DNA of 64,000 nt from Castor canadensis (GCF_047511655.1 NC_133392.1:160384542-160448541); one strand, 5' to 3'; positions 11,789-24,249 are shown, counted from the first letter of the stretch. A program made the numbers and translations. The notes: a model not told the origin generated them from the letters alone.

Positions 11789-12192
11789 CAGTGGAGTGGG
11801 TTGGATTGTGTCCCCAAAAAACTACATCCACCTACAACTTCAGACTGAAACCCTGTTTGGAAATAAGGTCTTTGCAGATGTGATTAGCCAACAGGGTGGG
11901 CCTAACTCCTTTGACTGGTGTCTTTATGAGAAGAGGAGCAGCACACACAGAAGAGATGGCTGAATGAAGATGGAGGTAGACATTGGAGCCATGTGGCCAC
12001 AAGCCAAGGAATGCCAGGCACCACTAGGAGCTTAACAGGCAGGAAGGCTCTTCCTCTTTGAAATTCCAGGGGGAAAAAATGGCTCTTCTGACACCTTGAT
12101 TTTGAACTTCAGCCTTCAGAACGAGAGAATAAACTCTTGTTTCAAGCCACCTAGTTTGTAGTGATTCATTATAGAGGCTCCAGGGAAGCAGT
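11789..12192 (+). repeat. MLT1 (MaLR) solo LTR, near full length
   Basis: MLT1B/C-like landmarks run in order: 'ttggattgtgtccccaaaaa', 'ggaaataaggtctttgcaga', 'tgattagccaacagggtggg', 'gactggtgtctttatgagaa', 'ccacaagccaaggaatgcca', 'acaccttgattttgaacttc', an 'agagaataaact' polyadenylation region and 'ccacctagtttgtagtgatt'. About 400 bp is the usual length. Lies 225 bp upstream of the RPL10A retrocopy insertion site and is unrelated to it. Confidence 0.88.
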
Positions 12193-12416
12193 GTAAATGA
12201 AAAGGAGGCACTTCAACAGGGTTATCCAAGGCAAAGAGGCCCTGAGGTTAAGGTCACTGGGCAGGAAGGACACGGGTTTTATTTTCAAGAGCAATGGAAA
12301 GTCAATTAAGATCAGCCTATGACTGCCATGCTTGGAAAATGTTTAATTTCTCCCAAACTCAAGTGAAGTTTACTTCCATTAGGAGATGTTAAGAGTTTGG
12401 ACCAAGTAAGACCCAT

Positions 12417-13115
<699 letters not shown>

Positions 13116-13128
13116 TAAGGCTCATGCT

Positions 13129-13134
13129 AATAAA
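13129..13134 (+). promoter_or_regulatory. AATAAA polyadenylation signal of the retrocopy
   Basis: AATAAA ten bases after the TAA stop and 14 bases before the poly(A) tail, at the expected place in the very short RPL10A 3' UTR. It was carried in with the mRNA; whether it is used now is unknown. Confidence 0.9.
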
Positions 13135-13147
13135 TCCTCGTGCCACC

Positions 13148-13168
13148 AAAAAAAAAAAAAAAAAAAAA
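13148..13168 (+). repeat. poly(A) tail of the RPL10A retrocopy
   Basis: Twenty-one uninterrupted A residues following the short 3' UTR. An unbroken tail of this length supports a relatively young insertion because A-tracts shorten and mutate quickly. Confidence 0.95.
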
Positions 13169-13180
13169 GAAGTAACTGGG
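13167..13180. repeat. target-site duplication, right copy
   Basis: Exact repeat of 12417-12430, starting within the last A residues of the tail. Closes the retroposed unit. Confidence 0.95.
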
Positions 13181-14119
13181 GCTCTGTCTTCACGAGTGGA
13201 TTTATCCATAAAGATGATTAATGCATTCATGGGTTATCCTGAAGGTGGATCTGCTATAAAAGCTAGTTTGACTAGGTATCTCACCCACTCCCATATCTTC
13301 CCATCTGATGCCTTGACACTGGCAGCAAAAAGGCCATCACCACATACAGTTGGCTCAGCCTTGGACCTCCAGAACCAGGAGTTAAAATAAGCATCTTTTC
13401 TTTATACCTCACCCAGTCTGTGGTATTGTGTTATCAACAGAAAACAGGGTAAAGAGGCAATGACCAGTACAGACCGAAGAGAGAACCACTGCTCAGACTT
13501 CGCAGGACAGGAAAATACAGGCGGACCTGAGGAATGTTTCGGAGGTTGGTTGTGAGGGCTCCCATGATTTTCTAGAAGAGATCGGCCGACTGTTGGCTTG
13601 GGCCAGGAGGTAACACATATTTCCTTGACCAGAGTGACCCTTGGGGAAGGGGGTGCGGAAATGGAAGGTGTTAGGATAGGAGATGTGGAGGTGGGGACAA
13701 CCCGTGAGGATGATTTTGCAGAGAAGTCTGACTGTAATTGGACGCAGAAAGAAGGGATGGACCTGGAAGGGAGTGTGGGGCCAAGGGAACATGGCGGCCC
13801 CAAAACAGAACTGAGTGGTGTGTGGCTGAGGTGGTGGAGAAAGACACTGCTGCAGAGAATGTTCAGGTGGGAGAAGGGTTAAGGTCCCAGGGGACGTGCT
13901 CCAAGTCTGGGACTGTCAGATTTAGCAAACGGCCACACAAGAAGCCCAGTTAGATTTTCATTTTCAATAAATAACAAAATGCTTCTTAGCATAAGTATAT
14001 TCCGTGCAATGCTTGGGAGATACTCCTGCTAAAATATTAGTCACTGCTTATCTAAAATCTGAATGGAAATGGGTGTTTTGTGTTAGGTTTAATAACCTCA
14101 CCACCATCAGCGTTAACCT
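13181..14119. other. unassigned sequence
   Basis: No repeat or gene recognised. Before the retrocopy inserted, this was continuous with the sequence left of 12417. A TATAAAA string occurs at 13255-13261 but without other promoter signs. Confidence 0.4.
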
Positions 14120-14415
14120 GTGCAGGTGTGGTCATCACCCATCAGACATCCAGGCAAACATGTACTGTGCACACACTGTGTGCCAGACAGTAGTCTGGGG
14201 TAAAGCCATCAAGAAAACCGGTAAAGCCCTTGCCCACCTGGTATCCACTTTCTAACAAGGCAGACAGATAATAACATAGGAACAAAATCAGGTGGATCAA
14301 GCTGAAGTAAGCAGTGCACGGGTGCAAGAACGGAAGAGGTAGATCCTGGAGGCTTTGTGGACTCAGGAGGACATAAACTGAGCCATGATGTGGAGTCAGC
14401 TTTGCTGTGTGGTGC
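14120..14415 (-). repeat. L2 LINE 3'-end fragment
   Basis: Plus-strand 'acactgtgtgccagacagta', 'ccttgcccacctggtatcca' and 'aaggcagacagataataaca' are the antisense of the L2 3' terminus ('tattgtctgtctcc', 'gagggcagggac', 'gcctggcac' when read on the minus strand). Old and inactive. Confidence 0.6.
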
Positions 14416-16384
14416 CTGACTCCAGGGAAAGTTGCATGTCCCTCTGATAATTCTACTTGACACAGATGCCTTTGGCCATCCTAGACTCAAGCCCTGTTCT
14501 GACTCTTTCCAGAGTCCTATTGGTCCTGGGCCAGAACTCAGCTTCCCACATCAACAAGAAAAGCACTGATCAGTTGGCCTCCTCCTCCGCCCAGCGCCCT
14601 CTACCCTCAGATCACCACTCTCCTGTCTTCTTCTCTGCTCCTGGCTCAGTTTTGCTGCTGAGCAACCTGACCACCTGCTCTGGCACCCAGCTGTCCCAGG
14701 CTCCTGCTGACGGGTGGCCAGGAACACAACCCCAACTGCTTCTCCAGAAGCCCCAGCAGGCAGCACCCCAAAAGCTAGACATAGGGCAAGGACATGAGGT
14801 CAAGGTCCCAAACACACAGCCACTGGCCCCACCGTGCCGATCTCCTCTGAGGACACACAGAGCCTGCTGTGTCTCATGCACCTCAGAGTCCACATGGAGC
14901 CTGTGCCTCACACCATGCCCAGCAGCCTCCCTCCTGTCTCGTCCTCAGATGAAGTCTGGCCTCCTGGGAAAACCTTCATTATGTTGCCGGCGCCAGAGAA
15001 GGGACGAGGACAGGAGCTCATTTGCAGCCTGCCACCCTCTAGTTATTGGATTTTTCTAGCTTGCTGCAGCATATCTTGATCGATGAGCGTGAAAGGATCT
15101 TTCCGGGCAGATAAAGGGAAAAGGTCTTGGGGTGGTGTGGACTTGCATATGGAAGGCAGCAGAGGTCCTGTTGTGATTGTGGTGCCCTCTGCAGGAGCAC
15201 TCTGGGATCTGGTCCTGGACACACTGAACACCAGCGAGGGAGGAGCCCATGGGGGCAGCAGTGCCCCAATAGTCACCAAAGATCCAAATCAGTGGGTATC
15301 ATTGCCTGGGTTGGGCTGCTAACCTTCCTAGCTCCCTTTCAAGTCCCTAGGGAGCCTGGGAAACTGGAGATGGCCTTGAATGAAACCCACTAACCAGGAT
15401 GTATCTGAAAGGACTGGGGTTTGCCCAAAGGCCACATCCAAAAGTCCCAGAAACTTCAGTCCAGAGGAAGGGGATATGGGCTCTACCAGCTTCCTCACAC
15501 CCAACACCAAGTGGCCCAAGGCTGAGCCCTTCACCAGGTCTAGGCCTCTCCCAAGGACCTCACCAGCTGCCTCAACCAGAGGCCCTGCTCCTCAGATCCA
15601 TCCATCTCCCTATGTCCACTGGAGTCCCACAGGTGTCCTCTTCAAGGCTCTCGGACCTGCCATGTCCCATCTGCTCTTTGCGCAGGGTTGGTGCCCTCTC
15701 CCTGCTCTCCTGGTGTGGCCTCAGCAACATCCATTCTGGGCTTATCCTGCTCCCCAAATGGCTGCCATCCACATCCTGCTCCCCACATCCTGCTTCCCAA
15801 ATGGCTGTCAGCGTGACCTTCACAAAGATGGTCAGCTAATGGATAATCTCCCTGCCCCCACCTCCCCCAGTCACATCCCTCTGCCTCATACCCTCAGTGA
15901 CCAAGTAGCCACTGCTGTCCTCTCTTCCCTCTAGCAACCAGATACTCCAATTTTTAGCTGAGCACTTGGCCATAGCCCCTGCTTCTTCTGCAGTGGGGGG
16001 AGCCCATCTCTGGGCCGCAGGAGTGGGTGTCATTCCCCCAAAGGAAGCTGCTTCCTTTCCCCCTCTGCTTCTCATTCCCTCTCTGGCCAGCAGAAACATG
16101 GGCAGGTGGAGTGGTCAACTTCAGTTGAGCCCACCACAACAGCACAGGATGTCAAGGCAGCGAGCAACAAGGTGGAAGGAATCTGGGCCTCCAGGTGGCC
16201 CTTGGACCCCTGTCCCATACATGCAGCACCTCCCCAGAGAACTTCCACATGAAAGATAAACAGTCCTTCTCACAGGTTCGGTCCACTATTACTGGGTCTC
16301 TATGAAGGCAGCTGAGCCAATGATACACATGGCTTCTTATTCTTTTTAAGAAAGTACTCTGCTTGGCCAACCCAGCTCGTCTGC
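14416..16384. other. unassigned sequence with a short local duplication
   Basis: Two kilobases of GC-moderate DNA without a recognised repeat. Open frames of 200, 184 and 146 codons occur but are Ser/Pro/Leu rich, overlap in different frames and show no domain. At about 15747-15806 a short sequence 'cctgct(c/t)cccaaatggct' occurs twice with a third partial copy between, a small local duplication. Confidence 0.45.
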
Positions 16385-16642
16385 AGTCTCACCAGCCTCT
16401 GTCAACCCCTTCTTTGAGCTTTGATGAGCTGCATTGGCTCTACTTCCTGCCATAGAGCCTTTGCACAGGCTCTTCTCTCTGCCAGGGAAGCTCAACTTGC
16501 TCTGCCCACCCTCCTTCACATGATCACACGTCTTTCTGGTCACAGCTCAAATGTCCCAGACAAACAACTGGTCTTCCAACGGACTTAGATTCATTTTACT
16601 TCCCTAAAGTTCTTTGCTTTGACTACTGTTACTATTATTATT
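16385..16642 (+). repeat. L2 LINE 3'-end fragment
   Basis: Sense L2 landmarks: 'gagcctttgcacaggctctt', 'ctctctgccagggaagctca', 'cacgtctttctggtcacagc' and 'tcaaatgtcccagacaaaca'. These match the L2 3' coding end and UTR. Truncated at both ends. Confidence 0.65.
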
Positions 16643-16659
16643 TGACTAAGGCCTATCTT

Positions 16660-17136
16660 TTGGGTTGAAATGTGTCCCCCAAAATATATTCATGACCCCA
16701 GAACTTGAGTGTGTGGCTTTATTTGGAAATAAATAAATAAATAAATTATGTAGACATAATCAGGTTAAGATGAGGTCTCTACTTTTGGCCCTAATCCAGT
16801 GACTTGTGTCCTTATAAGAAGAGGAAATCTGGAATGGAGACACAAATGCAGAGGAAATCTGGAATGGAAATGAAGAGGAAATCTGGAATGGAGACACAAA
16901 TGCAGAGGCAAGGGAAGGAGGCCACAGGAAGATGGAGGCAAAGACCAGGGCGATGCAGCCATGAGCCGCAAAACTCCAGGATGACCCTGACACATCCAAA
17001 CTTGGAGAGGCAGAAAGGAGACTCCAGAGGGAAAGTGGCCCCAATGGAACTTTGATTTGGACTGAGGGCCTCCAGTACTGTGAGGATAAGTATCTGTTGC
17101 TTCAGGTTTCCCAGGTTGTGTCCATTTACTACGGGG
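16660..17136 (+). repeat. MLT1 (MaLR) solo LTR with internal expansion
   Basis: MLT1 landmarks: 'gttgaaatgtgtcccccaaa', 'gtgtggctttatttggaaat', 'caggttaagatgaggtctct', 'cttgtgtccttataagaaga', then 'ggctccagta'-type 3' end at 'gggcctccagtactgtgagg'. A small (AAAT)n expansion at 16729-16746 and a triplicated block at 16821-16904 make it longer than usual (about 475 bp). Confidence 0.82.
16821..16904 (+). repeat. three-copy tandem repeat (30-24-30 bp) inside the LTR
   Basis: The unit beginning GAGGAAATCTGGAATGGA occurs at 16821, 16851 and 16875. First and third copies are identical 30-mers; the middle copy is 24 bp and lacks the six bases GACACA with a further local change. It lies within the MLT1 LTR and arose after its insertion, because ordinary MLT1 sequences have this stretch once. 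Confidence 0.95.
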
Positions 17137-19200
17137 GACTTTACAGCCTGTCTTCGTCAGCCAGCCAGTGCCACAAGGGCAGGGCAATGTCCATCTTGCT
17201 CACTGTCTCCAGAGCTCAGGACAGCAGGGAAGGCCCTCCCTGGACAGCTGTCCTGAGGTCTCTGTACTAGATGACTGCTTAGGGCAGCAGGAGAACAGGT
17301 GAGAACAATGAGTATTGGAGAAGCTGAGCCACTCATCTCCCGGAAGTCTGCAGAAGGACAACAAGGCCAGTGATCAGCCATGCTCCACCATGACCGCCTC
17401 TTGTCCTGCATTTGCTTCTTCCTACGCCCCCCATCTTTCCTTCCTCTTCCTTTCCTTGTTGGTCATTTTTCACCCCTTCCTCTGCTCCTTTGGAACCCAT
17501 CATGCACCTTCAGATCCTGTCTCCCTGATCATCCAGGGGTCAACAGAGCACGTGTGTCCACTTGAGGGCCAGGCCAACTCTGTCTCCTGTACCTTTCCCC
17601 TGGGCCAGAGCCAAGGGCAGATGGGAAACAATATGTGACACAGCCAAGGACATTGGGCTGTGGGGACAAGCCACCCTTCCTTGTTGCAGTCACAGGAACT
17701 ACCCAAGTTCAACCAGCCTGCTTAGGGTTGGGAGGCCATGCACCCATGGTGTCTGGTGGCTTCCTCAGTGTTATGCAGAAGGTGCACTGAGCAAATTCTG
17801 CAGCAGAACTACCTGGGTCAAGGGCCACCTGCTCCTCAGATATGAGCCCCACATGTGGTGCCAGGGTGGAGTGGCTCTGACACCAGATGGTGGGGAGGCA
17901 CCAGGGTTGATGAGTCCCTCTGTTAATGCCTTTAGCCATGGGAGTCCAGCACTCTGGAGTGAGCATTAAGGTCTGATGCTGGTGGCCTTGGGGAAGGTGA
18001 CAAGATATGGGGCCTGGGGAGGGAGAGGGCTCCCACAGGTGAAACAGCCAGAAGAGCGAGGCCTGGTGGCCTCTAGCATTGATGGGGGGCACCTAGCTGC
18101 AAGGGCTCTGTATTTTAATGGTCAGTTTAAGGTAAAATCACATTTCACGGGATGAACCAGACAAATCAGTGGTGTTTAGTTCATTCACAGTCCTGAGCAG
18201 CTGTACCTCTGCTGAGTTCCCAAGCTCTTTTGTCACCCCAAGGAAACCCTGTGCACGTTAGGCACACGATGGTGCTACTCTTGACTTCATGACTTAGTGT
18301 TCTCCTTCCTCTGCCAGCAAGGGAGGCCCAGCCTCTCCTCTCCCTCTGCTTCAAGGGTTGGGCAGATAGGTTCAGGGACAGGGACCCAGGTGGGGAACAG
18401 AGCCCTGTCTAAATGTCAAGTGCCCTGCCTCCTGCGTCCCCTGCTGCTCACGCTGGGGATCTGGATGACTTTCCACTCCTCAGCCCAGGGCCCCACAGGG
18501 AGGCCGGAGGATGGCAGGATGGCTGGAGGCTTGTTTGTGTAAGTCTTAGGGCCAAGACCCCCCTAGCAGCCTACAAGGTGCTGCTATAAATACTGGCCAC
18601 CTCCTCTCCGCCCATCAGACACTCCAGTCAAAGGCACATGTGCAGAGCCTGTCTGGCTCCGGCTCTTTCTGAAGTTACCCTCTGTCTCTCCCCCACCTCC
18701 CTCGTTCTGCCGGGGCTGAGCCTCTGCAGAGACTCAGAGCAATTTGTTGCCATAACAACACCTCTCCCACTCCACAACTCCAGAACATTCATGGACCAGT
18801 CTTCCTCAGCTGGTTCTTCTCAAGGGACTCTGCTAAGTGGCTCCTTGAGGGAAAAGGGGAAGCAAAACCTCGTGCTCTGTCTTTGGGACACAGAGCAGCT
18901 GATTCATCCCCAGAGAGGGACAGGTCTGCCTGCCTGCCCTGGTGTGGGGACAGCTCTCAGGTTGCTGGGCTCCTTTCACCTGGAGCTGAACATTCATTTG
19001 TGAGTCCAGATTCGGATTAGTGTGGTTCCATCACAGACAATAGGGAAGGGCAGGAGTCAGCCAGGGTTATTTCCCACTAGGAAAACCAAGACCACAAGGG
19101 AGAGGGAAGCATTTCAAGTCACACAAGGGCCATCGCCCAATCCAGGTGTGGATCTGGGTGCCATGAGTGGTGCAGTCCTTCCTTCTCAGGTGAAAGTCAT
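17137..19200. other. unassigned sequence, 2 kb
   Basis: No repeat family recognised with confidence. Contains a TATA-like string at 18585. Longest frames (127-135 codons at 17562-18092 on both strands) have no domain features. Confidence 0.4.
18585..18592 (+). promoter_or_regulatory. TATA-box-like string
   Basis: TATAAATA in a GC-moderate context, followed about 27-35 bp downstream by 'ccatcagacactcc', which could serve as an initiator. There is no CpG cluster, no exon and no repeat-derived LTR around it. Chance occurrence is likely; recorded because it is the best-placed core-promoter-like string outside the LTRs. Confidence 0.15.
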
Positions 19201-19574
19201 TGCTGTGGATTGGATGTGATTTGAATGCCCACAAAGGCTCATCTTGGAAGCTGGACCTCAGTGTGGCCATGGAGGGGCCTCTGGGAGGTCCTTAGGTCAA
19301 CTAAGGATGCTGCTTGTAGAATTAAGGAGTTGTTGTAAGAGCAAGATGGCCCACGGAAGGCTCTCTGTCTTCCTGTTGGGTGTGATCTCTCTTCTCCCAT
19401 GCACCCATGGTTGTGACGCCATCCAAGATAGGGTCTTCACCAGAGATGGAATCAACACCCCTATCCAGCCTGATCTGGATAGGGACTTTGAACTCCCAGA
19501 GCTGTGAGCTCCATAAATCTCTCTTCGTTATGCATTAGCCTGCCTCATTATAGTAACACAACCCTGACTAGCCA
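19201..19574 (+). repeat. MaLR-type solo LTR
   Basis: Begins 'tgctgtggattggatgtgat' and ends in a region 'cataaatctctcttcgttat' followed by 'tgcctcattatagtaacaca', the typical polyadenylation and R-U5 end of MaLR LTRs, with terminal TG and CA. About 370 bp, the family length. No flanking 5-bp duplication could be recognised, so ends are approximate. Confidence 0.68.
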
Positions 19575-21766
19575 CTTCCAAATCAGCAGGCGACTGACTC
19601 CCCAAAACCCAACGGTCAGGCTCTTGCTTGCAGAGGAGACTCAGAAGCGAGAAGAAGCTGGGCCTGTTCTGTGAGCAGGACCCAGGCTGAAGAGTGTGGC
19701 TGCAAAGGTCTCAAAACAACCAGCAACAAATGGGTTTCCTTTTTGTAGAATCACATGCTCAAGTTGGTTAATCCTGGAAAACCCCACAGGCAGAGAAATC
19801 TCTGTTCACTAAGCTTCTTCTGAATGTGTGATCTTTCCTTTGCCTACCAATGAGGCCAGGATGATGTATTTCTTCTGGGAAATCCTGCCGCCCAAGCCAG
19901 GGTCTTATTCACAAGTCAATCCTGACTTTAAACAGAGACTGCTAAATCCCAATAGCCTTGATTTTATGTTTAAATAGAGGTGAAAGTCTTCCTGGCTTGG
20001 AAGAGGAAATCGCAGCCTGAGGACTTGTCTTTGCAGACTGTGTCTTCTACGCCATGTCTGCCGCCTATGAGTGATCCCCGGCCCCTATTTCTCAGTTGTG
20101 TAACCTTGTGATGTGAACATCAAAATTAACAGGAGAGATGAGTCAGCTACGTTGAATGCACTTATCGCAACCCAAGGACGGCAGCCCACTGTTGAATGGG
20201 GACCCAAATAGTGCCCTGGAGGAACTGGCTTCTTCCAGTGTTTGGGATGTGCATGGCTTTTGTAGCTATTGTATGGTTCAGGTGGTGGGAAAAAGAGTCC
20301 AGTGAACAATGGCAAAGCGAGGAGAGTTCTCCGGGTGAAGCCAAGGGGTTCTGCAGCATCCTCACTAGGGACATGGGTAGGCACCGTGCGTGTCATCCCT
20401 CCCTGACTCTGGGCCAGGACCTCACCGTGTGTGCTTCTGTGTCCCTTGTCCCCTGTGATCCTCCTCAGAGCAGAGCCAGGCCAAGGAGGCATTCCTAATT
20501 GAAGGGTGAGGCTGACTGGGTTTCCAGACCCTCTGACATATGGTTTGGACCTAAGTGTCTCATTCCTGTCCCCGACCACTGTCCCACCACTATTCCTCTC
20601 CCTGTGAGCCCACTCTACACTCTGGGCTCCAGACACCTGAACTGCTGCTCCCTGACTGAGCAGGCTCACCCCAAAATGCTGGGCCTTGACCGGGGCCAGC
20701 GTTCACCTGTCCTGGGACTCACCTCTCCTCCACAAGTCCATATACCCAGCCTTCAGGGCTCAGTTGGGACACTGCTTCCCAGATCCCCTTAGGACTGGAT
20801 TAGGAATCTTTTTCTGAGCTTAAGGAGCCCCTCGTGTCCTATGTCACCATTTAGAAGGTCTGTCTTCCTGCTTACGCCCCCACTGGGCTTCAAGCCCTCA
20901 AGACAAAGAGAGAGGGGGGCCTTACTTCAGGGTCACAGATTGGTACACAGGGAAACTATGAATATGAATTTGCAGGACTATCTCTCAGTCTCGCCATCTC
21001 TCTGTACTTCCAGAGCAACCCTGTCTCCTTGGAGAGAGGTGAGTTTGATCACGGGCTGTGCTCACATTCACAGTTCCATGGCTTACACTCCAGGCCCCTT
21101 TGCCTTTCTGGAAAAGGTGGGCATCTGCTTGCACTTTGCAATCATTGAACTGAGTGGTGCTTGAGTCCCTGGGTTCACTGCAGCCATTTCTCTGGGTGGG
21201 AACCTGGGAGTGTCCCAACAGCAAACCACATAGTCCAACAGTAAGGCTCACTGTCCAAGAAGCCACCAGGAAATGGTAGAGGGGGAAATGAAAGGCAGGA
21301 TAGAGGGCCAGGAGCTCTCTGTCACTGTGAGGCTGGGGTCTGATGAGAGATGTGATATTGTATTCAGCTAAACCTCTCCAGGTGTGCTGTGAAAGTGTAG
21401 ACACTGAAACACTAAGGAGACTTGCTCACCTAAGGTCAGGATGGGGAGCATTCGGAGCAGAGCCAGATCCGGACACCCAGACACCACGTGTTCCTCTACT
21501 CCTTACTGTGGTCAGCAGGAAGCTCCCCCAGGAGGATGAAGCATCATGCATTGTGCATCTCTTGGGCAATGCTGGCCATGCCTAGCAAGGCCAAAGCAGA
21601 GAGGAGCACCATGGCTGGGCTGGGGCAGGTCTCCTGGGAGTGGTTCCTGGGGAAAAGCCACCTGCATTGACTGGAGTTCTCAGGCATGGAAGGATAGGAC
21701 TGGCCAGAGAGGACAAGGAGCAGATGGCCCTCATGCTGAAGAATAGCTCCTGAGGAGGGAGGAACC
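19575..21766. other. unassigned sequence, 2.2 kb
   Basis: No recognised family. A minus-strand 194-codon frame (20085-20669) and smaller frames lack domain signatures. The part at 19740-20000 is somewhat AT-rich and free of obvious repeats. Confidence 0.4.
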
Positions 21767-21848
21767 TGTGACTGAGAGGACAGCTCCTATTGGTTCCTGG
21801 AGGTGTCCTGTGACTGAGGGGACAGCTCTTATTGGCTTCTGGAGGAGG
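21767..21848 (-). repeat. 42-bp minisatellite, locus A (two copies)
   Basis: TGTGACTGAGAGGACAGCTC at 21767 recurs with small changes at 21809, giving a 42-bp period and about two copies. Its reverse complement matches the units of the array at 23571-23775 at roughly 80 percent by eye, so the two arrays share one ancestor in opposite orientation. Strand is set relative to the larger array. Confidence 0.85.
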
Positions 21849-22569
21849 TATGCTTTGCACATGATGGAAATAAAGAGATGAACAAAGTATGATTTTCAAA
21901 TTTCCCCAATCACTCAATTTACTGCTGTACAAAGAGATTTTCTTTCTCTTTCTTTTTTTAGGTTCACGTGATTTCAGGGAACAAACTCACAGGGAACACA
22001 GAGTGGTGAGAGTGGAAGCAAATCTAACTGAAGTCTAAAGGGTTCCTTCTCAGGAGCAATGGCCCTACTGCCACAAGGACAACAGTGAGAACCCTCGATG
22101 CTGAAGGGGAGTGTAAGGATTTCAGTCTTAGGCCCATGGATACCCTGGTGTGGCCCTCTGTCTTTGGAGAGATGGCTGACGGAGTCTCTCTAGGTTTATG
22201 CTCACTTTGAGGTCCAGTAGTGAGCTCAGCAACTAGGTGAGTAACACACATGGGCTCTGATAAGGTCTGCATGATGCTCCCTAAGGGGAGTTCAGTCCAA
22301 GTTCTCACGTGTGGGCTCTGTCATCTGCAGCACTCTCAAAGGGAGGGAAACAGTCCAAAACAAAACCCCAAGTGGCAACCAACAGAAGCCTTAGGAATCA
22401 TTTCAAAGCTGCAGACCAGCTGAGGAGACAATGCCCAGATTCCCAGAAGTGTTGTGTGACTGACAGTAGCAGGTGAGGGGACAGCCCCCACTGTGCCCTG
22501 TGGTCTTGAGGAAACATGGGGAGCTATCCCTCTATCCCTCTGCAGATGGGACAGAGCTTCCACACTGTG
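21849..22569. other. unassigned sequence
   Basis: No family recognised. A stretch at 22455-22500 ('tgtgactgacagtagcaggt', 'gaggggacagcccccactgt') faintly resembles the 42-bp unit of locus A and may be a decayed further copy. Confidence 0.35.
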
Positions 22570-23085
22570 GTAGACTGAAGACAGCCACAGGCTCTGTACC
22601 TCCTACTGAAAGGTGGAGCCCAGGTCTCCACCCTTGGATGTGGCAGTCTCTAGTGATTGGTTCCATGGGTAGAATGCAATAGAAGTGGCATTCTGAGCCA
22701 GGCATCAGGAAGCATCAGGAGCTTCGCAGATGCTGCCTGGACCTTCGGGAAGACCTGCACTTGGGGTTCTGGCTCAGAGGGAAGCCAGGCCCCTTAGAAT
22801 GGAGCTGACTTCCCTGGCAGTACATGGGGTGAGACCCAAGCCTGGTGTGTCCAGAGGATGCAGACACTGCAGAGACAGATAGAAAGCAAGGCCAAGAGCA
22901 CAGCCCCACGACCGAGCACCCACCCTCTGCCAAGTCCATCAACCAGAGACAAACCCCCCACCAAGCCCATCTCCGATGTCTCCGGTGCAAAACCAGTCAA
23001 ATTGTGAGCCCAGTAAGCTGGCTGTTTGAGCCTGAGTTTCAGATTGGTTTATTCTGCAGTCAAAGGTAACCAGAGCCAGAACCAG
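22570..23085 (+). repeat. old MLT1-like LTR (F-J type), tentative
   Basis: Weak but ordered resemblance to the longer, older MLT1 subfamilies: a beginning with 'cacccttggatgtggcagtc' and 'tagaatgcaatagaagtggc', and an end with 'ttgtgagcccagtaagctgg' and 'attggtttattctgcagtca'. About 515 bp. If wrong, it is unique sequence. Confidence 0.4.
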
Positions 23086-23570
23086 ACCCAAATTCCAACC
23101 ATGTAAGGGGTTTAAAAGAATTAAAATAAAAATCTCAAAGATAAAAATGATTAACAATGCACCCTGTCTAACCCCCTTAATTCTTTCTTCCCCCCAGTAA
23201 ATGTCATGCTTCTAGGGAGGGTAACCAAGGAAAGTTCAAAGTTATAATATCAGAAATCTGCTCTTTTTTTCCTTTTGACATTTTATCGTGACATGAAATT
23301 GAAGATGAAGGTTCTGATGGGTATATGTACTTGCTTTGTTGTAAGTGTTTTGAGGTGCATTCTTTGGGGCTCTCATTCGCATCCAGTATGCAAATATCTA
23401 AGTTGCTCCTTCACTAAGTTGAGTCATGCTGCTGACATATCCATCTCCAGGACACAGCATCTCACTAATGGGTCTCCCCAGTCAGAACTTGGCCCCATCA
23501 GAAATGCAACCTTGGCAATGGTCAGAAGAACCAGAACAGCCCCACTTCTGCCCCTCAGCAAGCGTGGGCC

Positions 23571-23775
23571 ATCTCCTTCAGGATCTCTAGAATGCAGTGG
23601 GCTTGTTTTCTCAGTCACTTGACACCTCTAGGAGCCAAGAGAAGCTGTTGTCTTAGTCATGTGTCACTTCCAGGGCCCAATAGAGGCTGCCTCCTCAGTC
23701 ACATTACTCCTCTGGAAGTCAGTGGGGGCTGTCCCCTCTGTCGCATGCCATCCCTGACACCCCCCCTCTTAGTCT
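23571..23775 (+). repeat. 42-bp minisatellite, locus B (about 4 copies)
   Basis: The anchor AGTC/TGTC occurs at 23613, 23655, 23697 and 23739, an exact 42-bp period three times in a row; a weaker unit with one indel precedes it. Unit form: 'cagtcac', 'ga(c/t)acctctaggagcca', 'gagaagctgttgtct'. Same unit as locus A (21767) but reversed. Copies differ by many substitutions, so the array is old. Confidence 0.85.
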
Positions 23776-24249
23776 CTCTTGTAGCTAGAATAGCTTTGAC
23801 CAAGGAGCACAGGAGGAGCTATGGACAAGGTCTTGACTGCCATCTTCAGCCCAAGGAAAGGTACTCTTGTGTCACCATTGTGCCAGCTGTCAGCCCTGAC
23901 TCCTGGCAGTGGGAGTGTGGATCAGCACCTCACTGGAGAATTGGGTCACCCTTGCTCCCAGCTAGAGGTGGGATGTGCTGCAGCCCTCTGAGGCCTGGCT
24001 CTCTGGTCATTATCATGGTTTTGTTGTCATCTCTAGGGGCACTCCTCAGACCAATATCTTGCCCAGCTCCACACTGAGCTCCCAGTGTCCTCACTGGAGG
24101 GGACATGTCTAGGGTTCTGATGTTCCAGATTCATTTGGCCACTGCCTCCCTTTACCCATTGAAACCACAAGAAATAAATCCACCTGGGCTCAGCATCCAT
24201 CACAGCCCCAACCAGCTTCTCACTTGTGGGCAGGGTTCTTCATCCAGCT
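23776..24249. other. unassigned sequence
   Basis: Nothing recognised. Confidence 0.4.

Noticed and set aside
13255-13261. TATAAAA string after the retrocopy as a promoter
   Set aside because: No initiator, no GC-rich proximal region and no downstream gene; AT-rich strings of this length occur by chance.
21767-23775. CRISPR array or other prokaryotic direct-repeat system
   Set aside because: The units are contiguous with no unique spacers, are diverged from each other, and lie in mammalian DNA.
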